Of a stretch of 64,000 nt of DNA, positions 1-14,200 are shown piece after piece. The stretch is from Warburgia ugandensis (Eukaryota > Streptophyta > Magnoliopsida > Canellales > Canellaceae), in NCBI GenBank assembly GCA_035236585.1, contig CP141135.1, positions 59,912,690 through 59,976,689 on the forward strand, written 5' to 3'. The notes under the pieces were generated by a model that was not told the origin of the DNA, searched no databases, and saw nothing but the letters and a program-made list of their open reading frames with translations. The translations under genes were made by a program, and so were the position numbers. The first letter of the stretch is position 1. Each line of letters opens with the position of its first letter.

Positions 1-2173
1 AACATGCTAAGAAACATCCAACTGAAAAGCAGACTTTCATGTGGGGCTTTGGACTCTCATTATAACTTTTAATGGAGCTGCTGCATTTTTTATTTGGCTT
101 CTTCTCTAGATTTTCTTTAATTTAGCATTTTTACAATATTTATTTATTTATTTATTTGCTGTGTCCCTCCCGTGACATTGCGCACTGATCATAGATTGAG
201 TTTGTGGCCTTTCATGTACTCATCTTTTCAAACCTAGTCTAAGAACCTAGTTTTTCTATGATTTACTTTTTCTTTCAACCAAGTGAGTCATGCATAAAGA
301 AGAGAAAACAATACATGGAATCAAATGATAGCTTCACCTAAAGAAACAAATAAATAACTAAAATCAAGAGGGTTACTACAGTATATGAGGCTACCAGTCA
401 TGATTGCTTGGTGTTCTGTGATACCAGGATTCAGGCATGATCCGAATGCAGTATTATCCTAACATGCTCCAGCACCATAGGCATTTTTATTCAATGTGGC
501 ATTAGTGATTTATCCCATAGTTTATCAATCAAGGTCCTAGGTACCGATGGGTGTTTAATTCAAACAGGTTATTGGTCAATCTCCTTACCGATGTGTGTTT
601 AAGACTTCAAAATGTTCTATGTTTTTGGTTATTAAATTTTCAGATGCATGGGTGGGTTTGCACGTTACTCTCATTCAAGGTGAGAATGGCACCGTGAAGT
701 ATTTTGACTGCTTGCACTGTATTAACTCATTCTAGCTGGATGAGTGACTCCATCTCGTGTTCTGCAATCATAGTCTAATTCGATGGAAGCATTTGAGGAA
801 ATCTACATCAACACTGGGATTTCTTTGGACCATATAAAAGATATATTTTTAAGTTTTTTTACATCCCATCAGTGTCAGAAATTTTAACCGTGGGCTGTTC
901 TCACTCCTTAGATGCATTTCCTTAGCAGAGCCTAACGGTATTGATGAATGTCAAGTCATCTAATGCATTATCATTGAAGGAGACTTTGAATCTCACTAAT
1001 GTTGTGGGAACTTGGCAAAGATGAGAAGTAGGGAGATGAGTTTCCTCAACTCGGAATTGTAGAACTTTTAATCTGTCTACTAGGCACTTGTTGGCAAATG
1101 GTGAAAGACAACAAGCTCGTGAGATCTGGCTCAGCTCCCTTCCCGCTATGTGTCATTTGGACCCTTCAGCCTCTTAAGAGTGGATTAAAAAGCACTGAAG
1201 TAAGGATTTTTTGGTCCTTTCTAACCAGCTGAGCTACTTGAAGCACCGAACCAACCTCTCTCGCAGATAAATAGTGCTGTTCTGTCACTGAACCATCAAA
1301 CTAGACCTACATTAAGTCTGTTTTTCATCTTGGGACTGGTATTTGGATTCTTCTATATGACTGTAAATTGATTTCTTCGTGGGTAAGCATAGCTTGTTGG
1401 ATAGAATGCGAAGATATTTGGCTAATCTTTTGTAAAATTATTGTCGAGTAAGCCTCAAGGGTACTAGCTCTTCAATTTCAATACTTAGAGAAATGATGGT
1501 GACTGTACTCTTGGCATAAGTACCTTCCCTGAAAGGACCCCAGTGGCACAAGTGGTTCTTCATTTTGAATGTGCCACAGATTGAAATCAGTGCATCCATT
1601 TAGTCATTTGATCTAGTCCTCTTCTTTCCTGAGGCACGAGCCAGCTTTTGCCTAGCTGTATGATTCCTTGTGGGATAATATTTTTTCTAGAAAAACCATA
1701 ATTGTTACCATAGTACAAAATTATGCTAATTCAACTTGTACTCGACCATTTGGGTTGATTGGCAAAAACACCTACTATATTGCTGAAGAATGGTGCTTCC
1801 GTTTGACGTTCAAAAACAAAAAGATAATGGCTTCTTTTCAAATCTTCATGCATTTGTATGACTCCTAACGCCTTTTGATTTCCTTAAACCTGGATGTGGT
1901 ATGCCTCAGCTAATTAGCAAATATTGGGACACTGTCATTAGGAAGTGGTTTTGTACTTCTATCTGCTTTGTGCTGGGGGCTTTGTAAGATGTTGTTCTTT
2001 TCTCTCTAGTTAGCTGGAGAAGATTGTATTTGGCATATCTACTTAAACACATCTGGTGTCTAAGTTGAGAATATTTATTGACTCTCAGGATATTAATTGT
2101 CTTTGTTTTTTTACTAGTCTTTCCATAAAATCTACTTCTGTTTATATTTTCACACAGTTTACATTGTTTCCAG
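1..2173. other. Upstream non-coding sequence, probably intron of the SET gene
   Basis: A/T-rich sequence with no convincing coding exon. The first recognisable exon begins at 2174 after a pyrimidine tract and AG. I looked for the expected preceding exon (SET core ending in a HFYFM-like motif) and did not see it, so it probably lies before the window. A short ATTT tandem run is present near 139-155. Confidence 0.5.
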
Positions 2174-2251
2174 GTAATAGATGCATGCGCTAAAGGAAAT
2201 TTGGGTCGATTCATTAATCATAGTTGTGATCCTAATTGCCGAACAGAAAAG
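2174..2251 (+). CDS. ASHH2: ASHH2 exon: SET domain, NHSC motif
   Basis: 26 codons in phase 0, preceded by a pyrimidine tract and CAG and followed by a GTAACA donor. The peptide starts VIDA and contains [12 protein letters not shown], the motif that contributes to the cofactor pocket and the SET pseudoknot. The reading passes directly into the exon at 12748 (WMVNGE). Confidence 0.9.
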
Positions 2252-5200
2252 GTAACACTGTTGCCCATGTATATAATACACACATCGACTCAAACATGAA
2301 CTTTTTAGTGTGAATATAAATTGAAAGAGGGTTCATGTGATAATTTTCGAATGTGCAGCTGCAGAGAGTGCAAAATCAAGTAATCTTTTCTGAATAGAGT
2401 CCTGGTAGTAGTAGATGCTTATGAACGTTTGATTGCGTAGGTGCCCATTCATGGTGATGATTTTTCATAGATCTAAGCCATTCATCAGGTTACCAAATTT
2501 CTACATGGTGAACATGATGAAAGTTAGATCTTCCAAAGACAAACTCTATAGGAATCATTTACTGTATCAAACATCGTGAGCTTCTACTCATACTAGGATT
2601 CTTTTGCATATTTCATTTCATGTTGTTAGTATGGAAATGTGTTCACAGTATTTTTTTTCTGGTGGTGTTGAGAATTATGTATTGTTTGAGTGGTAATCTG
2701 TAAGTAGTCTGATGTTTCTGTACTGAAGTTTGATTTTGATCTGAAATTGCTTGATAGAGATTGAACTTTGCATTTCTGGTGCAAATGGGATTCTTTTATT
2801 TGCCAGGCTGGAATATCTGAAATTGCTGTAGTTAGATTGTCCCTTACTATTGTTTAATGAGTCTGATGTGGCGTATGGCCCAATTTGATACGTATGTTTC
2901 TAATCTAGAGAGGTTGTGATGTAGAATAGCATACAAAATGGCATAATTTATATGCTGAGATCAGATCAGAAATAATTTAAATAAGAAAAACATAAATTAA
3001 ACCACAACTAGCATTTTTAACATGCAGATAAACAGTCTTAATAAGTATGAATAGCCTACAATGGATTACAGAATCTACAAATTGTCCCAGATCTCTACTG
3101 ATTAAGGTAAGATCAAAGTTCCAATCTAGCTCGTCCTTCTGATTGATAATGGTCCCTATTAAGCTTCGAATCTAGGGTTTCAGGAATTTAAGGCAGGATA
3201 ACAAGTATAGATTGTTACCGAAGCAGTCATGTAATTACTCGCAGCATTGAAATCATCTAATAAAAGATAAAGTAGAAAGAAATATTGAATGACAGATTAA
3301 GTGAAACTATGAAGGGGAGCCTTGGCGCAATGGTAGAGTTGTTGTTGTGTGAACTTGAGGTCACGGGTTCAAGGCTTGCAAAATGCAAGGTAAGGCTACA
3401 TACTGCTAATCCTTGTGGTCCGCTCCTTGTCTAGATCCCACATATATAGGAGCTTCATGCACTTGGGCTGCCCCCCAATCCCCTCCCCACATAGATTATG
3501 ATGAAACTATGTTACTTCGGCCTCATACCAAACGTGACCTTCATGCCCATGGGAAGGAAGCTATAACGAGGAATCTACCATGTCTAACGAAATCTTCATT
3601 CATTATTCTTCAAAATCTCCTTACACAAAAGAGAAAAAGATCTTTAGTAGACACTAGCCCTAATCTAGGAGAAAAGACAAAATGATAAAACTATGTTATC
3701 TCAGCCTCGTATTGAACGCGGCCTTCATGCCCACGGGAAGGAAGCTAGAACGAGGAATCTACCAAGTCTAATGAAATCTTCATTCATTATTCTTCAAAAA
3801 CTCCTTACACAAAAGAGAAAAGGATCTTTCGTAGACGCTAACCCTAATTTAGGAGAAAAGACAAAATTGTCTCTACTTAAGTCACAACATCTAATAAACC
3901 CAATACCCTTAATAGTAAATATCCAAAGTAAAAGAAAAAAAACTAAATGATAACATAACATAAAAAAATGTGGGGTGATGGTCCCATCAAACTCCCCAGC
4001 TTAAAAGACTACGACTTTGCTGAAGTAGGAACATTGAACCTCCCAAGTGCATGCGTTCCCAATGTGGAGTCTTCAAATTCATAAATACATTTGGCTTATG
4101 GGTAAAAATCCTCCATGTATGTAGTTTCCCAATGTGAGGTCTCCAAATAGTCTTATATACATGGATCTTCAATCATCTCTTACGTGTACATCTTCTCAGT
4201 GTGGGGACTTCACTGTAGTACATATGTACGTGTAGGAGGTCTTTCGCACTTGAGGACCCAAAGAAATACGGGCCTTCCTCTATAGCCTCTAATATGTCTT
4301 GAAGTCACGTTTAGAGTGGTGATCATTATCATAGTTGTCTTGTGGTGAAGATGTGTCTGATGGTGTAATAAACTGTCAATAATAATCTAGAAGGTTTGTA
4401 TCTAGGTGTTGAAGCTCGTAGTGTTTGATCTAGGTACAATTAGACATAGGTCTGTTCTTTGACAAGGAATTTTTGATAACCCCTGTGTCTAGTAGACACT
4501 ATCTGATTGTCAAGTATGTGCTCTACCTACTCTTTTGTGGGTTGAACCTGTGGCTGTGGAGGTAATGGTTGCATGGGTGGGCGTGGGGGCCAAGGGCTCT
4601 GGTGGGCCGGCTGAGATTAGTGCTCGGATCAGGGCTAGGGCCAAGACTATGATCAATGGGTGAATTGGTGGGATAACAAAAAGGCACTAGATCCTCCACA
4701 TTAAATGTTAAACTAAGCCCTCAATCAAGAGGAAGATCCAAGTTATAAGTGTTCTCCTCTACCCTCCTCAGTACTTGAAAGAAACTGACATTGTGTGCTT
4801 GTAACTTCTAAACAACTCCCTATGGAAATCGCTAAGGTCTCATGTGGACCATGACATGATCACCCAGCCGAAATTCCTCATTTCGCTTGTGCAAGTCAGC
4901 TGCAAATTTATATTTTTCGTTACTTAAACTAATCCTTCGTCTGATCTTAGAATGTAAATTATGTATATGTTGTGCAAAGGACTGGGCTGACTTGGATGAT
5001 CTATGTGATGCATACATGGGTATTAGATCTACAGGCATCTTAGGCTTGTACCTGCAAATGACCTCAAAGTGACTCTTTCTAGTTGTCCTATTAACATAAT
5101 TATTATATGTGAACTCAGCAATGGGTAAAATGGTGTTCGAAGTTGCAATGTGCTCTCCTATTAAACACCTCAACAAATTTCCTAGGCTTTGATTCACAAC

Positions 5201-8200
5201 TTTTATTTGACCATCCGTTTGTAGGTGGTAAGCAAAGGAAAATTCAAGCCTAGTGCCTGTCATGTGCCATAGTATCTTCTTAAAATAGCTGACAAACTTG
5301 ACATCCCTATCAGATACTATAGATTTCGGTAACCCATGTAACTAGACTACTGACTCAAAAGAAAAAAATATACTGACTATTCTAGATGCGTCAGCAGTAT
5401 TAGAGCAATGAATGGAGTGGGCTATTTTAGAAAAATGATCTACAATGACAAATATGGAATCATGCCTCTTGATAATCTTGGGTAGTTCAAGTATGAAGTC
5501 TATGCTCGAATGTTGCCACGAGTAATGTGGGACTGGCAAAGGGGTCTACAATCCTGCATTTTGTTTGCACTGCTTTGCTAGTTGACAAGTACGACATTGC
5601 CTAGTGATGTTGGATACATTTCGTTGGAGACTAGGCCAATGGATACTATCAAAGACAAGGGCAATTGTCTTGTCACAATCGAAATGGTCAGCAACCTTGC
5701 CCGCATGGAGTTCTCAAATGAGAAAATGTCTCAAGGAAGTACGAGGAATACATAAATGAAAGCCTCTAAACAAATATCCATCATGCAGGAGATAGTCCTT
5801 ATCACTCTGTATTTGACCCTTAATCAGAGATATGTAATTCTCTCCAAAATTCGGATACGATGGATAATCCTCTCTCAAATGCTCAAACCTAGTGACCGCC
5901 ACTTGTAAGGAGTGTAGTAATGTTACCTTACGACTTAATGCATTTGCAAGTTTGTTCTTGAACTCTATCTTATGCTTAAGGACAAATGAATATTCTTGAA
6001 GAAATTCAACTCGTTTGGCATGTCAAGGGTTTAAATTCTTTTGAGAGCTGAGGTATCGTAGGGCCTCATGGTTAGAGAACAAAACAAATTCGTTTGGCAA
6101 TAAGTAATGCCTGAATGGTTGCATGGAACTCCTTGTCATCAGTGGAGTATTTTTGTCGTATGTAATTTAATTTTTTGCTAAATAATGCCACGGGGTGAGT
6201 CTCCTGACTTAAACTCCTTCTCTACTTAAAGCCTTTAAGAAGTTCTGTAGACGCATCCCCCTGATTGATGAACAGTCCCGATTAAGCTTTGAATCTAGGT
6301 TTTAAGGAATTTAACACAGGATAACAATTATAGATTATTATCTACTTAGTCATATAACCACATGCCACAAAAGTCATTTGATAAAAGATAAAGTAGAAAG
6401 AAATATTGAATGATAGATCAAAATGAAAGGATGTTACCTCAGCCTAGTATTGCATGCAGCTGCACTCCCAAGGAAGGAAGCTAGAATGAGAAACCCACCA
6501 AGTCTAATGAAATCTTCGTTCATTATTCTTCAAAAACTCCTTGCACAAAAGAGAAATGATCTTAAGTAGGGGACATATAACCCTAATCTAGGGAAAAAGA
6601 CAAAATTGCCCCCTTTTGAGTCACGACTCCTAATAAACCCAATACCCTTAGTAGTAAATATACAAAGTACTGCAGCATAATATAAAGAAAATGGGATGAT
6701 GATCCCCATCAAGTTGTATGTTGCAGCTTCTCTTTCACGTTAGCTATACCCAAGCTACCTCTTTTTGTTTGAAGCTTGTTGTAAGTTAACATAAGAAAAA
6801 TATTTGCTGCATTTGTTTATGGATATTTACATTATGAGGCGAAAGAAAAAAAAGAAAAGAAAAGAACTTAATGGGTTCCCAGAAGTTACGTGGTGGAACT
6901 TAAAAGGAGAGAAGATAACATCATTCATGAACAAGTTGATGGTAGAAAGAAAGTAGAACAATGAAGCAGAAGTAAACATCATGTGGACTAATATGGCCGA
7001 GTCCATTAAGAAAGTGATAAATGGTGTTCTATGAGTATTTAAAGGTAAAAGGTAACAAGTAAAGGAAATTTGTGGTGGAGTGAACAAGTGCAAAAAGCTA
7101 TTAAAGAGAAACAATGTGTTTTAAAGCATGACAGAGGACTAGAAATAAAGAAAATTTGAGCAACATGAGAACGCTAAAAAGTTTGCCAGGAGAGTAGTAA
7201 GTGAGGCTACACTCAAGGCCTATGATAATTTCATTAATAGATTAGGATTAAGATAAGGTTAGAAAGATGTGTCCAAACTTGCTAAAATAAGAGAACAGAA
7301 GAGTAAAGACTTAGACCATGTTAAATGACATTAAAAGTGATGACCAAAGGGTACTAGTAAAAAATGACGAGATCAATCAAAGTTGGGAAAGTTACTTCCA
7401 AAAATTGCTAAATGATAATCGTCCTAAGAATATAGAGATTTAAAGAACTGTAAACCGAAATAATGTTGGACTATATAGATACGATCGTAGGATTGGGATA
7501 CGTGAAATGAAAGGGGCCTTGAAAAAGATGAAATAAGAAAAGGCCTTGGGGCCCTATCATACAACTATAGTGGTTTGGAACTATATGAGAGATATTGGCA
7601 TAGTTTGGTTGACAAAGTTGTTTAACAAGATTGTAAAATCGAAGAAAATGTCAGATAAATGGAGAAAAAGCTCTATTGTACCAACTTATAAGAATAAAGG
7701 AGACATATATAGTTGTACTGATTATCTTGGGATCAAACTTACGAGTCATACCATGAGACTTTGGAAAGAGTAGTTGAGAAGAAGCTACAACATGACATAA
7801 GTTTATCAGAAAACTAGTTTGGTTTTATGCCTAGAAGGTCTACCATGGAAGCTATTTTCCTATTTAGACAATTGATAGAAAAATATAGGGAAAAGAGGAA
7901 GGACCTCTACATGGTCTTTATTGACTTAGAAAAAGCTTATGATAGGGTTCCCAGAGAGTTAATATGGTGGATGTTGGGTGGGAAAGGGGTTTCATGGGGG
8001 TATATAGATATATTTAAGGATATATATGAGGAAGCAGCAACAAATGTTATGACCACTAGCAGAGAGGTAGATGATTTCCCTATCATTACACGACTGCACC
8101 AAGGATTGGCATTGAGCTTGTACCTCTTCACGTTGGTTATGGATGAATTAACAAAACATCTGCACAAGGGAATTCCATGGTGCATGCTATTTGTAGATGA

Positions 8201-11200
8201 TATAGTTTTGATTGATAAGACAATAGAGGGTGTAAACACAAAGCTAGAGTTATGGAGAGACTATAAAGTCTAAAGGATTTAAAAATTAACCGAACTAAGA
8301 CAAAGTATATGGAATGCAATTTTTGTAAGGAGAGGAATGGGAGTGAAGCATCAGGAAAGATTATTAATCGAGAAGTCCTCCAGAAAGACTAATTTTGATT
8401 TTTGGGTTGATAATTCATGAGAGTGGAGAGATTGAGAGGGATGTTACCCAGATAATCCAAGTGGGTTAGAACAAAGGGAGATGTGCCTTTGGAGTTTTGT
8501 GTGATTAGCAGGTGCTACTCAAATTGAAAGAAAATTTTTGGAGGATGGCTACAAGGCTGGCCATGCTCTATGGATTAGAGTGTTGGGCAGTTAAGGAACA
8601 ACATGTACATAGGTTGAGCATAGCTGAAATGGATGAGTGGAAAGACAAAAAAGGATATAATTAGAAATAAAAACTTTAGAGGAAACTTTGGAGTAGCACC
8701 AATGGGTAACGAGATAAGGAAGGGTAGACTTAGATGGTTTGGACATGTCCAAACACTGGTTAGGAGGAGTGATTTGATCCAATTTGAAAGCTTTAAAAAG
8801 GCAAGGGGAAGGGTCAAAATAATGTGAATAGAAGTGGTGAGAAAAGATTTAAAAAACTTTTAGACCAAATGAAGCCATGATACTTGATAGAGGGGAATGG
8901 AGAACAAGATTTGTGTGGTTGACCCCTAAAGGGGATAAGGCCTAGTTGATGATGATTTGTTTTGTATTGCCGGAGTAGGTTCTCCTTATTGTGCTGAAAA
9001 TGTTCTCCTCTCTCTTTTTCTTTTGCATTTATTTCATCTGGCAAAAAGGGTATGGGGAAGGCCTAAAAGAACGTGGATAGAAGTGGTGTGAAATGATTTA
9101 AAAACTTTGAAACTAAATGAAGCCATGACACTTAATAGAAGGGAATGGAGGAACAAGATTCATGTGGCTGACCCCTAATTGGGATAAGGTCTTGATGATG
9201 ACAGTGATTTATTTGGTCTGGTACACTGAATTCGTTTAAAATGATCCCTGAGGTAGAAATGTGTCAAAATGAATGATAGTTTTGTAGTTGCTAAGGGATT
9301 TCTTCAGATTGACTGTTCTTTGGTCAGTTGAAATACTGTGTGTAAATCTGAATGAGATGGAAGCCTTTGTATCAGGTGACTTGTGCAGACTTTGGTAGTA
9401 TTGGAGAAAGCAGAAAAAGATAAGAGATGAAGAACAAAGATTGAGAAGAAAAAACCATGCACAGTGAGTTTTGAAGTGGGAAGTTAAGAGGTCATGCAGA
9501 TTGCGTGTCTTGTTCTTTTCTCGTGTAAGTAGTCATATGATATGATAGCAATACTCTTTGGGTACGGAGTTACCTCACACCACTCAAGTTGAGATGTAGA
9601 TGTTGACCATGTATCACTTGCAAGGAATATGGTGATGAAACTCTGAGGAACGACTTGGTTACTCTAGGTGAGTTGATCTCCAGTTGAAGTTGAGAAACAT
9701 CAGTAACCTTGGTCTCCACCTTTCTCTAACTAATTGTCTAATTTCTGTTTCTGGTGTTCATGTAATCCACGGTGAAATGTGAGGTCAGTAACTACTGGTT
9801 TTTCAGAATATAGTTATAGTGCCACCAACTTTTGCACACACGCCAGGAGGTGGCAAGGGGTTCAAGCCATATGAGTTCACAAGTGTTATGAGCCACAGAG
9901 GTTTTTTCACTCTCATTGTTAGACCTATCAATTGTTTCTTGTTCTTCCAGGTAATGATCACCCCACCAATGTGGATTGCCACTTGCAGGTTGACAATTGA
10001 TATGCAATCCAGCCTAGTCTACGTGTACATATCCTTTTGTAGTCATATGCCCCTCTTAAGGTCTTGATGATGAAGAGGAGCCATATGACCCTTTCGGTGT
10101 TTGGATTTTATAGAACACCTTTACCATTTGCTCCCTTGAGATACCTCAAAGTCCTCTAAATAGCTTTCAAGTGCATAGACTAGGCCAAGTTCATAAATCT
10201 GCAGGAGACGGTCATAAATGAGTCCTGGCAGGATGTTGCAGGGTATATGATTTTCTTGACCAATCTTAGATCAATGTCAGCACTCAAGTTCCCTGCTGGT
10301 CATCCAGGGGACTAATTAAGGACTCCTTAGTCAATGCTTGACTCGCTTGCATTTGGCTCCTTTTCCACTCTGGTTACTTATTTGACATTTTCAAGTTCTA
10401 TGCATCTAATTCACCACATCATTTATGTCTCTCATGAATTGGCGAGTGATCTGAGTATTTTGGAGAACCAAGATGACTTGGTTTCTGATGCTCAGTGCAT
10501 CCTTTTGGGTTGCATTTGCTTTCGGAACATGATCTGCTGTGTCTTGGTTAGTGAGTTGTCAGCTGGCTCTGCCTCTAGTTATGAGCCTCTTTCAACCAGT
10601 AAAATGCATAACTGTTATGGTTATATCGTTTAGAAATGCACCTAGAGTTATGGGGCTTTGCATTTAATGAAGACAGCACGATCTGCGTGGCTGCTTTTTA
10701 ATCATATCTGTTGCTTTGTTGAGTTAATTTATAAATGTGGTGATTGCTGCAAGCTATGCTGCTTTCTTAGCCTACAGACCTGCCTTTCTCCCCTTAGGTG
10801 AAAAATAGGTGGAAGATCCATGTTGACTTCTTTTGAAGATCTACTCCATGGGGAAATGCACTCTTCACACCATATTGATGAAGGTTTGGTCTTAGTAGCC
10901 ATGGAGTATAGTTCAATGGGACAGAAAGTCTGTTGATAATCTAAAAGGGCAGCCCCGGTGCACGAAGCTCCCGCCTATGTGGGGTCCGGGGAAGGGGCGG
11001 GCCACAATGGCCTAAAGTAGGCAGCCTTACCTTGCATTTTTGCAAGAGGCTGAAAAAGTCTGTTGATAATCTATTTCAGAAAATTGTCTTAATCCCTTAT
11101 GGCTGATCTGGCTTTCCATTGCGTATTCAACCCATCTAACCTTTGATATTGTATATTGACTTATATCCTTTTACATGCTTAACTTTTTCCAATGACGACC

Positions 11201-14200
11201 CAACTGAATCACGGGTTTTACTTTTCCTATTTTTTCCTTCTGGTCCTTAATTCTCCTCGTTGACCTAAGTGTGTAAGACTTTGGTAGTATGAAAAGTTGA
11301 AAACAAGGCACTGCAAGATTGATAATCTGTAAGAAGGCTCATAGGAAGAGAAGTTAGAGGTAGGCAAGAGCTCTTATTCTTGTTTGAGGCAATGGACATA
11401 TCAAAACATGAGGCAGAAACAGGGAAGAAGTACAAACAATAACTTAGAAGAGGGTCAAAGTAGGGTACTTACTTTTGGAAAGTGAAATCTTTGGATCCAT
11501 ATTGCTTTCTTGTTTTTAGGCTATAGCAAGCTCTATTTAGAGCTAGAACAGTAGGGAAAGCAAACATTATCTTGAGCTCACTGCTTGTTCCTTGGCCGAA
11601 AATGTGAGGATGGCATATTCAACCAAATACTTTAGGCTTGATAGCATTACAGGATTTGAGGCTAGAGAATATGAATGGAGATTTCCAAATGAGAACAAGG
11701 AATAAATAAGATATAACTAGAACTAGTTTCCCAATAATAAATTTGAATGATCATTACCAGTGGCAAGAACCTGGTGACTCACAAACATTATGTAGAAACT
11801 CCCCTATTCATTGCATAAATAATCTCAGTATGCTTGCTTTACCTATGCTGATTTTTTTAGTCCGCATATGAGTTTTTCCCTGAGGGGGGTCCTTGGCGCA
11901 ATGGTAATGCTGTCCTGGTGTGACCTGGAGGTCATGGGTTCGAGGCATGGAAGCAGCTTCTTGCAAAAATGCAAGGCAAGGCTGCATACTATAGACCCTT
12001 TGTGGTCTGCTTCTTCGCCAGACCCTGCATACGTGGAAGCTTCGTGAACCTTGCTGCCCTTTATATTAGTTTTGCTCTAACGAATCCTCATGCATTATTT
12101 ATGACTTGCTCAAGTCATCCAAGCACTTGGCCTAGTTAAGTTGAGCTACTTCTTTTGCCCAAGATGGCTCTTTAGTTGGCAGCTGCTTTTTGGAGCATGG
12201 CTTCCAAAGTGATGGTTTCTTCTTGTCGTCCTTTCCTTCATTGGACCGTTGTCCCGGAATTGAGTAATAGTTTACTGATCAAGGGCCACACAAGGAAATT
12301 TCTCAAAGAAAGCCTCTTTAGATGCTGCAAATCTATTTTTTTGTGCGAGTATGAGGGAACTAATTTTGAAATTTAGCACCACTATCCACCAAAACCCTTT
12401 AGGTCTTGAGAGGTATATTCACCCTAGCATAGAGTGCAATCAACTCGCCATTGGAATGCCATTACCGGAGTGTTTTCCACCACCCACTTAAATATTTCAG
12501 TGGATAAATTACAAATTGAGGAACCATTGAGATATTTGTTCAGTGATGCATGGTTACCAACCTTACAGCATATATATAGATGTTATAGAATTTTTGCTTT
12601 TTTGTGCTCAATCTTGAAGAATGTTATCTTCTGTCGGAATTGCTTGCAGTCTGTTTTGTATTTTGGCTTACTTATTGGTTGCTTATTAAAACCTGCTCAA
12701 TGTCAAATTGCATTTGTCTTGACTATTTTAATCTTTTCCAAGTGCAGTGGATGGTGAATGGAGAAGTTTGTATTGGATTATTTGCGATAAGGGATATTAA
12801 GAAGGTAAATATATCTGAAAGCAATGCGAATTATTGTTAGTCTTTGGCATCTCTTGATCTATTATAGTGTTTTCTCTATTTCTTATTCATCCACGTGCAT
12901 TTTGATACTTGATGGAAATCATAATTTTGATCCAAGTCTTGGAGAAAGAGGATACAAGGGAATTTTGCTTTTGGTAGTTAACATAAGTGTGATGATCTAA
13001 TTGATCCGACAGATATTATTGACCTATGAGAACCATAGGTCAATAATATCTGTAATAGCCTTGAAATACTGTAATAGAATTTTCATGCCTAGAAAAGGAA
13101 ACAGACCTCGCTCTCTGCCATCATGTAGCAATACATCTCCTCAAACTGAGTGCCTATATTATTGGAGTCTTGTTGTTGACGAGAATATTATGCTACCTCC
13201 TACCCATTTCAGCATGGAGTTAACTATTTTACTTTCTTGGCACATTGGACTTTTGATTTTTTCTTTTGGGTACCAGTTCCTAATTCCATGTGATTCTCTT
13301 GTCGTATGTTTAGTTTATGTAAATCTTGGTTGTGCTGATATCTTGCATTAACTTGTCTTGTACAAATTATGTAGCTGATTCAATTGTAACATGAAAATGA
13401 GCGAATTTTTCCTGCTGCTAAGGTTGCCAATCCCTTTTGCTCAACCTTTATAAGTCATGCTACTGTCATTTTTAACTTATTAGGGCTGTGATACTATGTC
13501 TCAAGTACAAACTGGTTGTAGTGCATGTTGATATTCCGCAAGGTGGTTTCAACTCCGCCGCTTACTTGCTGCACTAAATTTAATTTTGATAGCAAGCTCT
13601 GGTGCCAAAAGAGACCATGTCTGGATCAAGGGTATGTCGAGGGGCAACTGGTGCTTTATCTGTGCCTATTAATTAGATTATCTGGATGAGGTGAAAGCTT
13701 TAAAATTCTATCCAACTTTCATATATTCACAGCGAACTTCTGAAGTCCTCACTTGGTAGAAGGTGCTTCCAACCGTTTCATCTTAGGCTGCAATGTCGAA
13801 GTCTGAACCTTGGCGGTGAATGAATATCCATTAGTTAAGCTATTAAGAGTTGATTTGAGAAATTGGTACCTCATTCAAGCTCATTCCTGTGAGCATGGCA
13901 AGATGGGATGGCTCAAGAGGGCAGTAGATAGGGAGTTGTTATATTTTACTTGCTCATACCTCTTTCCTTTTTAGTTTTCCTTTATTTTGTTACTTGCAGG
14001 TTTTTGTTTTCTTCTGTTAATAAAGTTCTTGTTCTTCTCCAATAAAACAAAGTGATTCCACAAGGTGACTGATTGTAGGATTTATAATGCATTGTCTGCC
14101 CGCCATATACGATTTTATGGGAATTGTAACATGTGCTGGTTTGAGATTTTAATAGAAGGAAAGCCACAAAATTTACAGGTTCTCCTTAAAGCTCAAAGCA

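Larger units (their letters stand above)
3140..6711 (-). mobile_element. Deleted Ty3/gypsy LTR retrotransposon with nested SINE
   Basis: Two related flanking repeats with TG...CA ends (3140-3989 and 6262-6711) enclose minus-strand pol sequence. A purine-rich tract (reading AAGCTGGGGAGTT on the minus strand) sits exactly inside the 3' LTR, as expected for a polypurine tract. The 5' LTR abuts RNase H coding sequence, so primer site, gag, protease and most of the reverse transcriptase are deleted. No matching 5-bp target duplication is seen (ccttc versus agttg). Non-autonomous and inactive. Confidence 0.85.
2252..12747 (+). other. 10.5-kb intron splitting the SET domain
   Basis: Bounded by a GTAACA donor and a GTGCAG acceptor. 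It contains the gypsy element, the truncated RTE LINE, an RTE 3' fragment and three Au-SINEs, listed separately. The stretches 2252-3139, 9224-10924 and 12078-12747 are A/T-rich and hold nothing I can assign. Confidence 0.85.

Noticed and set aside
10046-10070. RTE-like tail AAGGTCTTGATGATGA
   Set aside because: Only 16 bases match and flanking repeats (catatgccc, catatgaccc) are weak, so it is not listed as an insertion.
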